Assembly (NCBI GenBank): GCA_916613615.1 | Contig: OU744732.1 | Span: forward strand, 49,157,227 to 49,221,226 | From: Steromphala cineraria | Taxonomy: Eukaryota; Mollusca; Gastropoda; Trochida; Trochidae | Length of the DNA: 64,000 bases | Direction of reading: 5' to 3' | Shown here: in pieces, positions 37,907 to 48,540 of the stretch | Position numbering within the stretch: position 1 is the first letter of the stretch | Layout: each line of letters starts with the position of its first letter | Position numbers and translations under genes: made by a program | Notes under the pieces: model-generated | The model's database searches: none | What the model saw: the letters and a program-made list of their open reading frames with translations, nothing else | Told to the model about the DNA's origin: nothing

Positions 37907-39216
37907 GTAGGGGAGACCAGGGCAAAGCGCGCCCCCGGGGCAAAGTGACCACGCGTTATTTCTTCAAACCTATCGACAAATGGAGTAATTTATCATAACC
38001 AACGAATGAAAGTTACCGCAATGAAGCTTTGTGACCAACGCTGGAATAATTTGCCTGAGTTGTGGACGCAGAATTTCAAATATTCGAAAAAACGCGATTT
38101 TACTATAAGGAATGGATATGTCTCAAATTCAAATATTTCATAAAAATACAATACGGAACATTGAACTCTCGTGCAAATGTAAGATGAATTGGTATCATTA
38201 ATTCATTGAATAATGAAATTTGTGATTACTTGCTTTAATGACTTTCTGTGATGTACTTAAAAAATGCTTCCCTTGATGGGGCAAAACGCGCCGAGGGGAG
38301 CGCTTTGCCCCGTGTGTTATAAAAATATCTTTTTGGTTAACATATTGGTGTAAAAGTTATTATTTTACACTTCTTAAGCAAATTGTGTAAAGGAGAACTA
38401 TCATTTTCATATCAGCATTCTGCTGTATTTTATAAAAATGAAACATACCATTTTACTTAAAGGGCTTTGCTTTGTTAAAGAATGACGACAAGTAGCAGTT
38501 ACAAAAACATATTTTTCTGGGTTTTTTTAAATCATGATAATATAATTCATTGTATATTACTGTTCAACCCTATAAGATATGCAAATTTATTCCGTTCTGC
38601 CAAGTTCGACACAAAGTAGATGATATGAATTCTTTAATTCGTCCTTATAACCAATTCAATTCTTCTTTTATTCTATTAATTACTGGTTTTGATATTCAAT
38701 AACCTACATTATTAACACTTTCGTAGTTGAACGAAATGTACATGTACCAACCGTAACGATATTTGGTCATTGAGAATGTTGAACATGTAGGTCAATGACA
38801 TGTTAAGGAATATTTTGCGCATCCTTGCATATATCGCCAAGTTTTATGTTAATTCTATCCTTCATATGGGTTCGATAGTTACCTTGCATTATCAAGATGA
38901 TAGCTTTTGATTTGTATTGGCTGATTATTGGTGTGTAATATCTATTACATTCTGTGTTGTTTTTCGAATGGGGCAAAGCGCCCAGGGATTTGGGCACTTT
39001 GCCCCAAACTACAGGGCAAAGCGCGCCCCCTAAATCAAAATATATTTACGTAAATATATCCTTATGTCGAAATGGTAGATTAAAAAATCATGTGCCATGT
39101 AACAATCTATGTGACAAGTATTAGAGATAGTGTGCAAGTTGCATCCTGTATGTGTCGGGGTGCCCACTAGACGTACTTATATCTTAGGGGGCGCGCTTTG
39201 CCCTGGTCTCCCCTAC
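37907..39216. mobile_element. TIR element with GGGGAGACC..GGGCAAAGCGCGCC ends
   Basis: The left end gtaggggagaccagggcaaa then gcgcgccccc is exactly inverted at the right end (gggggcgcgctttgccctgg then tctcccctac), a TIR of about 30 bp. The 1.3-kb interior is AT-rich with no transposase. It holds extra copies of the motif near 38277-38316 (inverted pair), 38969-39005 and 39012-39030. Likely a non-autonomous DNA transposon whose sub-terminal motifs were multiplied inside it. Confidence 0.85.
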
Positions 39217-39893
39217 GCAAATGTCATCTATGTTTGAATTTATGCTCTATTAAACAACTCATTGGCAAAAATATAACATTACTTTCTTGAAGGAAACCCA
39301 TCTAAACGTAATGCGCATTAGGTGAAATTTGATAAATCACATTAAGCTTGAAGCAATTACCTAATATCTTAATGGTTACAGGAGAGATTTAAAACTACGT
39401 GTGTGGTAGCAGAAAAGTTATTTAAGCAACAAATCGAATTAAACGCCAACGGGCTAATTCACCCCATACGTATTGTTACAAATGACAAATCACTTCAAGA
39501 ACATGCTCTTCTTTGACAAAATGATTATAATGAAAATGAAGATATTCATATTGTGCCTTATCCAGGTACTAACTAAAAAAAGTTAACCACCATTAACCTG
39601 AAAGACATGAGGATTGTTTAATGTCGCTTGGGCAATATTTCAGCCATTAGCAAAAATAATATATAACTGAGAATATTGTAAGATTTTCTAATAATGTCCT
39701 CATGACGCCTTTGAGAGGCATATTCAGAAGTTGGAATGGCAATAATGAAGAGAAATATATAGATGACAACTCCTTTGTTCATGTATACGCATGAATATAA
39801 ATTTCTTGTGAATGCTTATCTTGCCCGATGCGTGCGGAAGATAGGTATACGACTTTTTGTCCTCAGCCATGAATAAGAAAGTTGTCATCTTCA
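39217..39893. other. Intergenic with inverted dispersed repeat
   Basis: Around 39700-39785 (gacgcctttgagaggc ... gatgacaactcctttgttca) is an inverted copy of the repeat at 1-103. No gene. Confidence 0.5.
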
Positions 39894-40257
39894 TTAAAGG
39901 GGCAGTAGCACGTTTTTAGGGGTAATATAAGGTGATGTCAGGAAAATGAAAATAAATGGTTCCAATTGATAGACAATGCTTTTAAACTAAATGGAGCAGT
40001 AATAATTCAAATATATAACGTAAAGTTTAGCCATGCGAGTGCTTTTTCTTACACAAAATGAATTAAAGGTGTTCACACAAAATGGCCACAAATGGATTTT
40101 ATATGAATCTTCATACTTTGTCTTCTTTCTATGGATTATTGGCTTGTGTAATGAGATTTTCGACACTGTCAAAATAATACATTTAGCATTTACTCACAAT
40201 TATCAGTGAAAATTTAAAAATATAAAACTATCAAAAAACGTGCTACTGCCCCTTTAA
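39894..40257. mobile_element. TTAA MITE, copy 4 (complete, inverted)
   Basis: Begins ttaaaggggcagtagcacg and ends cgtgctactgcccctttaa, with internal sequence in the opposite orientation to copy 1. An extra gtgctactgtccct fragment follows at about 40259. Confidence 0.85.
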
Positions 40258-41114
40258 TGTGCTACTGTCCCTGTAGATGCCTATTCAAGAGTTGTTTATG
40301 ATAAGGTTCATGATAACCTTCTGGCCACTCTCATCAAGTAAAACGCATCATGTAAAGATTATTATTCCAAGAACAACTTCCTGAAAACCATTAGATACAA
40401 ATAAAACACCTAATGGCTCCGCTGCATGGTTTTTGCCCAGGAAGTAATCACAGTAAAAAAGATTCTTCCCCTTTGAACAAGAAAAAACTATTTTTAAAAC
40501 TTAAATAAATTCACGAAATAGAATGCAAGTTGTGGACCCATTGTATTAGTATGTCTGACACTTGGTATATATTATCCTTGGAAAAGTAAAATTTTTTGAA
40601 AAGGTTTCGACAGTCCCTGAAACAAAATAGCACACAAAGTAAGCGCCCAAGAACACGAACGAGCAAAAAGTATGTAATTCATGTTATATACCATGCCCTT
40701 TACATAGGGTTTTACAATGTATGTGTTCCGACTTTCACTGTTATACATGGTCTCTCTATATATAAATTAATACCATTGCAGAGATGTCATAATGTTTTTA
40801 CAGCACGAGTGACTGTAAAACAAACCATTCCCGAGCGAGAGCGACACTATGACATCTCTCGTCTCCCAGTGTGTTTATTTTTTTCATTATCCATAATGTC
40901 AGTATAGTAATAATTTCCATTATTTACAAGTTAAAGGGAAAATCAATTCTGAAGCCCATCACATCAACGCGCCTGGGTACATTTTTAATTCGGTCACGGT
41001 AAGCACGATGAAGAAACGATACAGTGCCAACTGCAACCATGGATGATATGGATAATAAAGCTATGTATATTCTACATGTGAAAAGAAACTTACGAAAGCA
41101 ATTAATAAGAGGAT
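40258..41114. other. Intergenic with a hairpin
   Basis: Contains an inverted fragment of the 33.9-kb repeat at about 40530-40610 and a hairpin at about 40781-40860 (agagatgtcata ... tatgacatctct) with gagcgagagcga in its centre. No gene. Confidence 0.5.
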
Positions 41115-41251
41115 ATTTGTGTTTTCTTGACAAATACCATGTTTATCTCATCGAGTGAGGTAGAAAGAGTGGCGCAGCCACGAGTGAAAATATTAACCTA
41201 TTCTGCCTCACGAGATGAAATAAACATGGTATTTGTCAAGAAAACACAAAT
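41115..41251. repeat. Fold-back palindrome (about 137 bp)
   Basis: Arms atttgtgttttcttgacaaa then taccatgtttatctcatcg pair with the complement at about 41211-41251. The centre contains gtggcgcagccac. Part of one arm (cctcacgagatgagataaac) also appears near 4932, so the family has at least one more diverged member. Confidence 0.85.
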
Positions 41252-43500
41252 TTTCTATTTATTTTATGATTTAATCGTTCTATTTCTATCAGTTGAAGCG
41301 AAATTACGTTGAATCGGCTCCAAAGAAAGGCCGTCGCCTAAGCAACAACATGACGTCATGAGCGTGACGTTGAGTCAGAGCATTGTGCGACGACGTCAGG
41401 CCATTGTTGTTATCAGTCACTAGTGACTGATAACACGTTCCATTGTTATTGCCACTAGTGACTGATAACACGGTTTATGTTCATTGATAGATCTCGGTAT
41501 TTCACCGCCATTCATATAATAATTTGTATTCTCTAATTATTAATCGCCCGTTGAAAACATATAGAATCTCACCCAAGTGTCTTCTGATTCTATATCAGCA
41601 TGAGTTGATATAAGTTACAACTATCCGACGTTTGCCGGATCGAGATTCTATTTATCATCCAAAATCATTCTACTTTATTCTTAATGAAAAATGAGAATAT
41701 CTGAAGACAAAACAGACATTCGTGAGATTCTCTATATGTATATATCCTGTGGAAGCCAGTTTTGGATGAATCGCTGTTTAATTAATCTACAAAGTTGTAA
41801 CACAAAGTGTGATACGAATCGCGCTAATACTCACCGAGTGACGTGACGTAATAATGATGTCATAAGTATGAGGTCACAATGTCAGCGAGCTAGATGCGGT
41901 GGTCATGTTAGCGAATTTCTTGATGTTGTAATTAAACCACTATAAATGAAATACTAAACTCTGTCCGTTTAAATTAAAGTTTTATGAAACTCTTGAATGG
42001 TATCGGTATTTAACGAGCGAAAGCGGTAAACCCGGTAATTATGAACTCGTTTCATAAAATTGTTATCGTCGTTTAGCATTCTCTATATAACAATTGTTTT
42101 ATTCTGTCGAAAATACCGGAAAATGAAAAAACTCTTAATACAAAGCTTATCAACTCCTCTTCACTCAAATGATGCTATTATCTAGCAGAGAGCACAGATA
42201 AATGGCTTCTATAATGTTATTTGTCGATAACCCTTTCAATCTCTGTAATGCAAGACCGGACGTAAGTTGTGCAAATGAGTATTCAAATGGATTTCTTTGA
42301 TTAGTGCACGATAACATTTAAAAACAGAATTCAAAAAAATAAAGCATAATGTCATTGACGTAATCAATTAGGTTGTTTGTGAACATTCAATCTCAAAGCA
42401 CATTACCGGAAAGATTTGATATAGTGAAAATTATTTAAATATGAAGAAAATAATAGATTTGATGTAAGATAAATAACCTTATTAAGCCTTTGAAAGTTAA
42501 AAAACAGATTAAATTTATTTTCACAACATGAGAATGAATAAATTGCATTGTAATTAACTCTTAGGATTGATTAATGATCATAGGCTTCATACTGAGATAA
42601 ATTAATTCTGTGCTTGGTAAAAATAATTAATTTTGATATTTACGTTATTAGCAAGCATCGAGAAAAAAACCAATTCAAATCGGTTTTATAGTATCCTTGC
42701 TCGTTATAATTATCTTAATCTGTATTCCATTATTTTGAATAACTTAAGCAATTTTTTTTCACATATCAACTATCCTTATTATTGTTAATTTGGGTTCAAA
42801 GTACTTGCTGTATTACATAATGTGCATATTTTTTTTATTTAAGAGCGAATTTTTATTATCAATATTCGTGCATACCACATCAAAGGGAGATAACCCTTGC
42901 GACCTTATCTATCTCTCTTTTCAAAGCGACATGTAAGAGCAACTCATGACAAATAAGCTCTACATACAATAAACCTGGTTTCTGTAATAGATGGTTGACT
43001 TGTCATTATGGGTTTACTCTCGTGTTTATTAGCTCATAGAATTCAGCCTACGGGTTAAACTAAAATCTATCATTCTAATAAAACACATTTACAGATATAA
43101 AAAAACATGTGTTTATTAACTCATTTATTGCTGACAACACGTTTAACTTTAACTCTCTCACTATCAACACAATTACAATAAATCAGATATTAAACTTAAA
43201 TCAATCATTCTAATAATATACATTTACAAATTAGAAAAAGAAACATGTTTACGTGCAGCTTGATCCACGAGGTAATTAAGTTTGATCATTCTTTAAGTTT
43301 TCATTTCCAAATCCATAACATCAAAATGTGAAAGAGAATAAGGCTAACGACTATCACATTATGTCATAAATATATACTTTTCGATATGTACACCCAAGTC
43401 AAGTATGATCAAAAGCATGTACTTTAAATAATTTATGTTATAAGTAAGCTTCATACGAGATATAAATAAACCTTTCCGTGATTGAACAAAACCGATCAAG
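41252..43500. other. Intergenic with fold-back fragments
   Basis: Holds TGACGTCA near 41350, gtcactagtgactgataacac copies at 41414-41480, a composite fold-back fragment at 41555-41770 and a small hairpin at 41995-42065 (ttttatgaaact ... agtttcataaaa type). The rest to 43500 is very AT-rich with no gene. Confidence 0.45.
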
Positions 43501-43579
43501 CATAAGATAATATACCATAACCAAGGGAGATAATAATGACGCCCCAGTTCAATATGCTGACTGTACTATAATTAGCAAT

Positions 43580-43630
43580 ATGCAAATGAGGTAAAGCTTG
43601 GGTAGATATTGGCAAGATCGGGCGTGTATA
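43580..43630 (+). promoter_or_regulatory. snRNA-type promoter elements, unit 1
   Basis: Octamer ATGCAAAT at 43580-43587 (-77), a PSE-position block ggtagatattgg at 43601 (-56) and TATAAG at 43627 (-30) relative to the predicted RNA start at 43657. Confidence 0.5.
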
Positions 43631-43656
43631 AGTAGCGCGCGTGTACCAAATATACT

Positions 43657-43728
43657 GAGGTCCGGAGGGGCTGGTTTATCATGGTCTTTAATTTCTATAC
43701 AACCCACCTCGACATTCGACCTTGTTTT
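43657..43728 (+). ncRNA. Y/sbRNA-like small RNA, unit 1 (diverged)
   Basis: The predicted transcript starts GAGGTCCGGAGGGGCTGGTT. Its last GACCTT (43718-43723) can pair with GAGGTC, and an inner helix GAGG..GGTT pairs with AACC..CCTC. TTTT at 43725-43728 is a pol III terminator. The most diverged member in sequence, it keeps the structure (inner helix changed on both sides) and exact promoter spacing. That argues for function over repeat drift. Y RNA kinship is inferred from the shared GGUCCG..G start, the UUAUC loop word and pol III layout. Confidence 0.5.
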
Positions 43729-44436
43729 GTGTAAATGTTTCAAACAGATAATTCCTTTTTCCACAATTTGTATGTTTTTGAAATGATATGTTTACTGATT
43801 ATGCCTCTACTATCAAATAATTTCATTTATCGAAGTAAATCACACATATGAAAGATACGAAAATTATTGTAAAACATGTGAAACCTTAATGTCATTTTGT
43901 TTATGAAAAAACAAAATTTGAAAGATTTTGATAACACAAAATTTTCTAACAAATATAAAATACTCTTCCGATGTCAAATATGAAAAAATTATGTGTATTC
44001 ATCTTTCGAAAAAGAGACATCTGCATGGCATGGAGAATCATTATACAAAAAAATATAAAATCCTCTATCGTGCATTATAAACATTATTTGTAAAAGGCTT
44101 GTTTGTTCCATACATTGACAGTGGCGTATTCCTATGACTGTAGGCAAACTACCATTCCGCTGTAGGCAAAGTGACACTAAATCAACTGTAGGAAAAGCGC
44201 ACTGTAGGCTAAACTAGACTACCACTTTCAGATTTTCCTTTTAATATACATATACATGCAGCCTTATATATCTTCAGGACGCTTCGATAAGTAAATCAAT
44301 AATCTGAACACGGTTATCTCCCTTTGACCACGGATTGCACCACTGACCACTGAATTGTGAAATGTTCAAAGGTCAATATCTATTTTTATTCCGCTAAGGG
44401 AAGTTAACCTGCAAGCCAAGCGTTTTCCAAAGAAGT

Positions 44437-44491
44437 ATGCAAATGAGGGGATACGATTTGAGTTGATAATGTGTTTTGTGCGCAATATAAA
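44437..44491 (+). promoter_or_regulatory. snRNA-type promoter elements, unit 2
   Basis: Octamer ATGCAAAT at 44437-44444 (-77), PSE-like GAGTTGATAATG at 44460 (-54) and TATAAA at 44486 (-28). Positions match unit 1 although the sequence between them differs. Confidence 0.55.
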
Positions 44492-44513
44492 GCTTTATAT
44501 ATCTGATCACAGT

Positions 44514-44591
44514 GAGGTCCGGAGGTTTTGGGTTATCTAAGTAACTATGACTTTCAACCCCATTTCCATCAACTAGACCTCACATTTTTTT
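44514..44591 (+). ncRNA. Y/sbRNA-like small RNA, unit 2
   Basis: Begins GAGGTCCGGAGGTTTTGGGT followed by TATC; ends ATCAACTAGACCTC, then a T7 terminator at 44585-44591. The outer helix GAGGTC/GACCTC is fully Watson-Crick here (G-U in the others). The inner helix TGGGTT/AACCCCA has one bulged C. Compared with remembered vertebrate Y RNAs, the 5' strand matches GGUCCG, GG/GU and GGGUUAU, and the 3' strand shares ACUAG. The bulged Ro-site helix is not exactly reproduced, so Ro60 binding is only a hypothesis. Best candidate for the functional gene. Confidence 0.6.
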
Positions 44592-45246
44592 AAGAATTTT
44601 AGAGCAATGTGTATATTTATAAGTTAAATGTCAACATATACTGCATATGTTTTAATTTATCCAAGATATTGTTAATTGGTAACTATATCGGATTGAAAGC
44701 CAATGGATGTATATGATATGTATCGATTTTTGCGATTTTTCACCCTCTTTTGAGATATTTTCCATGTTTAAGATATGGATAATAAATTATCCTTAAAGCC
44801 TTGTTGCTTCCCTAAAATTCAGGAGAAAGTTCCTTAATTGAAAGACACCAAATCGCAGATAAGTACCCTTAACTAGGCACCGTCCGTAACTATTTTGGGG
44901 TCACAAATTCCAAACTTTATCAATAGCGTAATTTGATCGAGTGGTATGGACTTTTTCAGGAGAAAATCATGTTGGAGCCAATCGACGTTGTTTAGTGACA
45001 ATAAGGAGGTTTGAGGTCGTTGTTATGATCGAAAACCGGACAATGACGAGCAGCAATAAGTCAAACGTTAATTTGGAAACATATCTGAAGCTGTCAGAAT
45101 GGCAGTTTTTGATAGTATTCATATAACATGGTATTTTATAATGATATCGTATGCTGACCCATGTGTATTGTGAAAAAACATAATCTTTCAAACTATCTAT
45201 ATCCACCCAAAGGGAAATATAGCTGCAAGGCCTGCATATTGATAAC

Positions 45247-45306
45247 ATGTAAATAACATGAAGCACAGTGAGTTGACAGTCGGTGTTGTGATATATATAT
45301 ATATAT
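45247..45306 (+). promoter_or_regulatory. snRNA-type promoter elements, unit 3
   Basis: ATGTAAAT at 45247-45254 (-81), GAGTTGACAGT at 45270 (-58), TATATAT at 45300-45306 (-28) within an AT dinucleotide run. Confidence 0.5.
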
Positions 45307-45327
45307 CAGTGTTTATATTTATAATAC

Positions 45328-45396
45328 GAGGTCCGGAGGTTTTGGGTTACCATTCCAAATACGCATCCCATTTTCATCAACTAGACCTTGTGTTTT
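45328..45396 (+). ncRNA. Y/sbRNA-like small RNA, unit 3
   Basis: GAGGTCCGGAGGTTTTGGGT start, GACCTT close (45384-45389; outer helix with one G-U), TTTT at 45393-45396. The loop differs from unit 2 (ACCATTCCAAATACGCAT). Units 3, 4 and 5 share this loop, so they form one subfamily. Confidence 0.55.
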
Positions 45397-46172
45397 GTCG
45401 AAATCTTTTATGTTTATTTTCATTTTCTAATAAATCATATATTTGCAAGCATTTTATTTATCAGTAATTAAATGAAATTCCCTCAGACTTCAAGAAATCT
45501 ATCTTGCCTTACTCTAAAAGCAATATTTTTAAAAACAAACAAATTCTTTATTTTCGCAAAATGTAGATAAACGTTACCCTTTCGAGTATATACTTTCTCC
45601 TCCATTAGGTGAAATGAAACTTAATGTCCACCAAAGCCTTAACACTGTCACTGAAATACAAAAGTCAGACCTTACTTGTTAAAGTACTGTAAATTTGCCT
45701 CAAAGAAATAGCAGTTTATCCAAATTGAAGTTTATTTTAGGTGTTCCTGAAGTGTCATTTTAGAAGTGCCATTATGTGACAACGACATAAAGATCTACGT
45801 CTAAACGTTGCCTACACCGAAAACAAGAAGTTGTTTATCCATAAAATTAATAATTGTCAATCTCTATTTCATAGCTAAAATACGAGTCAAGCTGAATATT
45901 GAGTGATTATTTTGAAATATGTTTAAAAAATTCCTATTTAAAGACTAAATGTTCAAATCACTATTACGAACTATGTATGATATCTTGTCATTAAGTAAAA
46001 TAACAGCCATATATTGGATACTGGGTAAATATATGATATATTGAACACGGTTATCTCTCTTTTATAATGATATTGCACGATGACCATTAAGTATTGTGAA
46101 ATGTCACAATCTTTACAAACTATCTTTATCCGTCTAAGGGAAATAAAGCTGCAAGGCTAGCATATTGATAAC

Positions 46173-46228
46173 ATGTAAATAACATGAAGCACAGTGAGTT
46201 GACAGTGGATATTGTATGGTATATATAT
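46173..46228 (+). promoter_or_regulatory. snRNA-type promoter elements, unit 4
   Basis: ATGTAAAT at 46173-46180 (-77), GAGTTGACAGTG at 46196 (-54), TATATAT at 46222-46228 (-28). Confidence 0.5.
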
Positions 46229-46249
46229 CAGTGTTTATATTTATAATAT

Positions 46250-46313
46250 GAGGTCCGGAGGTTTTGGGTTATCATTCCAAATACGCATCCCACTACCATG
46301 AATTAGACCTTTT
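46250..46313 (+). ncRNA. Y/sbRNA-like small RNA, unit 4
   Basis: Same core as unit 3 with substitutions in the 3' strand (CATGAATTAGACC). GACCTT is followed at once by a T run (46310-46313) and a second TTTT. The altered 3' strand weakens the inner bulge region, so it may be a variant or a decaying copy. Confidence 0.5.
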
Positions 46314-47125
46314 GTTTTGTCAAACTATTTTATGTTTATTTTCATTTTCTAATGCAAGCATTTTATTTATCAGTAATTTAAATTAAATTCCCTCAGACCT
46401 CAAGAAATCTATCTTAGCTTACTCTAAAAGCAATAAATTTAAAAACAAACAAATTCTTTATTTTCGCAAGATGTAGACACACGTGACCCTTTCGAGTATA
46501 TACTTACTCCTCCATTCGGTGAAATGAAACTTAATGTCTATCAAAGCCTTAACACTGAGTCGCTGAAATACAAACGTCAGACTTTACTTGTTTAAGTACT
46601 GTAAATATGCCTAAAAGAAATAGCAGTTTTTCCAAATTGAAGTTTATTTTCAGTGTTCCTGAACTGTCATTTTAGAAGTGCCATTACGTGACAACGACAT
46701 AAAGATCTACGTCTAAACGTTGCCTACACAGAAAACAAGAAGTTGTTTATCCATAAAAAATACTTGTCATTCTTTATTTTCAGAAGAAAATTACGGATCA
46801 AGCTAAAATTGAGGGTAAAAAGAAACAGTTATTTGAAATACGTACACAAAGTCCCTATTGCGAGACTTAATGTTCAAATCACTTTAAGGTATTATGTATG
46901 ATATCATGTCATCATATTGAGTTAAACATAACTGTCATTCATAAAGTACCATAACAGCCACATATTCTATTGTCTACTGGATAAGTATATAATATATTGA
47001 ACGCGGTTATCTCCCTTTGATAATGATTGCACGATGACCATTAAGTATTGTGAAATGACACAATCTTTCAAACTATCTTTATCCATCTAAGGGAAATAAA
47101 GCTGCAAGGCTTGCATATTGATAAC

Positions 47126-47184
47126 ATGTAAATAACATGAAGCACAGTGAGTTGACAGTGGGTGTTGTGTGATATATATATATC
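47126..47184 (+). promoter_or_regulatory. snRNA-type promoter elements, unit 5
   Basis: ATGTAAAT at 47126-47133 (-79), GAGTTGACAGTG at 47149 (-56) and a TATATAT run ending about -23. Confidence 0.5.
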
Positions 47185-47204
47185 AGTGTTTATGTTTTTA
47201 ATAT

Positions 47205-47268
47205 GAGGTCCGGAGGTTTTGGGTTACCATTCCAAATACGCATCCCATTACCATCAACAAGACCTTTT
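47205..47268 (+). ncRNA. Y/sbRNA-like small RNA, unit 5
   Basis: GAGGTCCGGAGGTTTTGGGT start, unit-3-type loop, CATCAACAAGACCTTTT end with terminator T4 at 47265-47268. Confidence 0.55.
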
Positions 47269-47435
47269 GTTTTGTGGAAATATTTAATGTTTAGTTCTTA
47301 TTTCCATTAAAATCACTTTTTTACAAGCATTTTATATATCCCATATTCAATGAAATCCCCCGAGACCTAAATAGATGTCCCTTGACTCAAACGTACAAGC
47401 AGATCGTTCTAAACACAACCTCTTTACCATAGTAG

Positions 47436-47790
47436 ATAAACTAGATTATTACTCGCCCGTGTAAGATATCGCAGTATCATATTCGTACGGCAGTATTAAA
47501 CTAGTGTAATATCACAATGCAGGTATGACGTCACACTGAGAGTTGTTGTGACGTCACAATGTAAGCGCGCCGTCACAATGGCTGCCGAGTCGCGGAAAAG
47601 CTAGTTTCATGAATTTAAGGGCAAGTAATAAACAGAATACTTTACTTCCTTCCATTAAATATTATTTCTATTAAACTCGTGAATGATTTGGTATCAAACT
47701 CGCTTTCGCTCGTTTTATACAAAATCATTTACTCGTTTAATAAAAATAGTATTTAATGGAAGGTCGTTTAGTATCCTCTATGTATATGTC
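47436..47790. repeat. Fold-back insertion with TGACGTCA sites
   Basis: Interrupts the fifth unit of the small-RNA locus. Has TGACGTCA at about 47526 and 47551, then a hairpin with arms ccttccattaaatattattt (from 47649) and complement ending at about 47765, centred on gctttcgctcg. Confidence 0.7.
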
Positions 47791-48401
47791 ACAATCTTCA
47801 TCAGGTGTATACTTTCTCCTCCATTTGGCGAAATAACATTTAATGTACGTCAAAGCCTTGACAATAAGTCACTGAAATACGTATTTGCCTCAAAGAAAAT
47901 TAATGATTGCTTATTCTAAATACAGACTATATTTTTAGTATTTTAAATGTCATTTTTGAGCAACGACATTATGATATATGTAAAAACGTTGATAACGCAG
48001 AATAACGAAGCTGTATATCCATTAAAAAAATACTTGTATTTATTGATATACAGATTTACGGATTTACCGACAAACTGAAGTTTAGGGTATTATGGAAAAA
48101 TATTTTGAAATACATACAATGTATAAGAGGTTCCAGTTGAGAATAAACTTTAAAATATCCATGATAAAAATAAATAATTATTACGTATTATGTTTGATAT
48201 CATGTCATCGTATCAAGTTAAAACATAACTATAAGTCATCCAAGAAGTAACATAAAATTCATATATTGGATACTTGGTAAATATTGTGCGTGGTTATCTC
48301 CCTTTGATAATGCTATTACAAACTGACCATTGTGCAATGTGAAATGTCATAATCTATCAAACTATCCACCCAAGGGAAACAAAGCTGCAAGACTAACTTA
48401 T

Positions 48402-48515
48402 TGATAACAGCATGGTAATAACATGAAGCACAGTGAGTTGATAATGGGTGTTGTATGGTATATATTTATGTTTTGGGTTAACATTCTATATACACATCGC
48501 ATTGCCATCAACTAT
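48402..48515 (+). pseudogene. Deleted sixth small-RNA copy
   Basis: Keeps gaagcacagtgagttgataa, the TATA-like run and ttttgggttaacattc through ccatcaacta, but lacks the GAGGTCCGGAGG 5' strand and the closing GACCTT and terminator. It cannot form the outer helix. Confidence 0.6.
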
Positions 48516-48540
48516 GTAATGTTATTGCGACTTAGGGTTT

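Larger units (their letters stand above)
43500..48540 (+). repeat. Amplified small-RNA locus, tandem units
   Basis: Six related units on the plus strand. The last four (octamer-like starts at 45247, 46173, 47126 and remnant near 48408) are near-tandem copies spaced about 926, 953 and 1280 bp, sharing about 200 bp upstream and several hundred bp downstream. Units one and two (43580, 44437) are diverged. A fold-back element (about 47436-47790) inserted in the fifth unit explains the longest spacing. gttatctccctttgat or variants precede several units by about 230 bp. Confidence 0.75.

Noticed and set aside
43657..43728. tRNA interpretation of the small-RNA cores
   Set aside because: No A box or GGTTCGANTCC-type B box, no cloverleaf; upstream elements fit a type 3 promoter.
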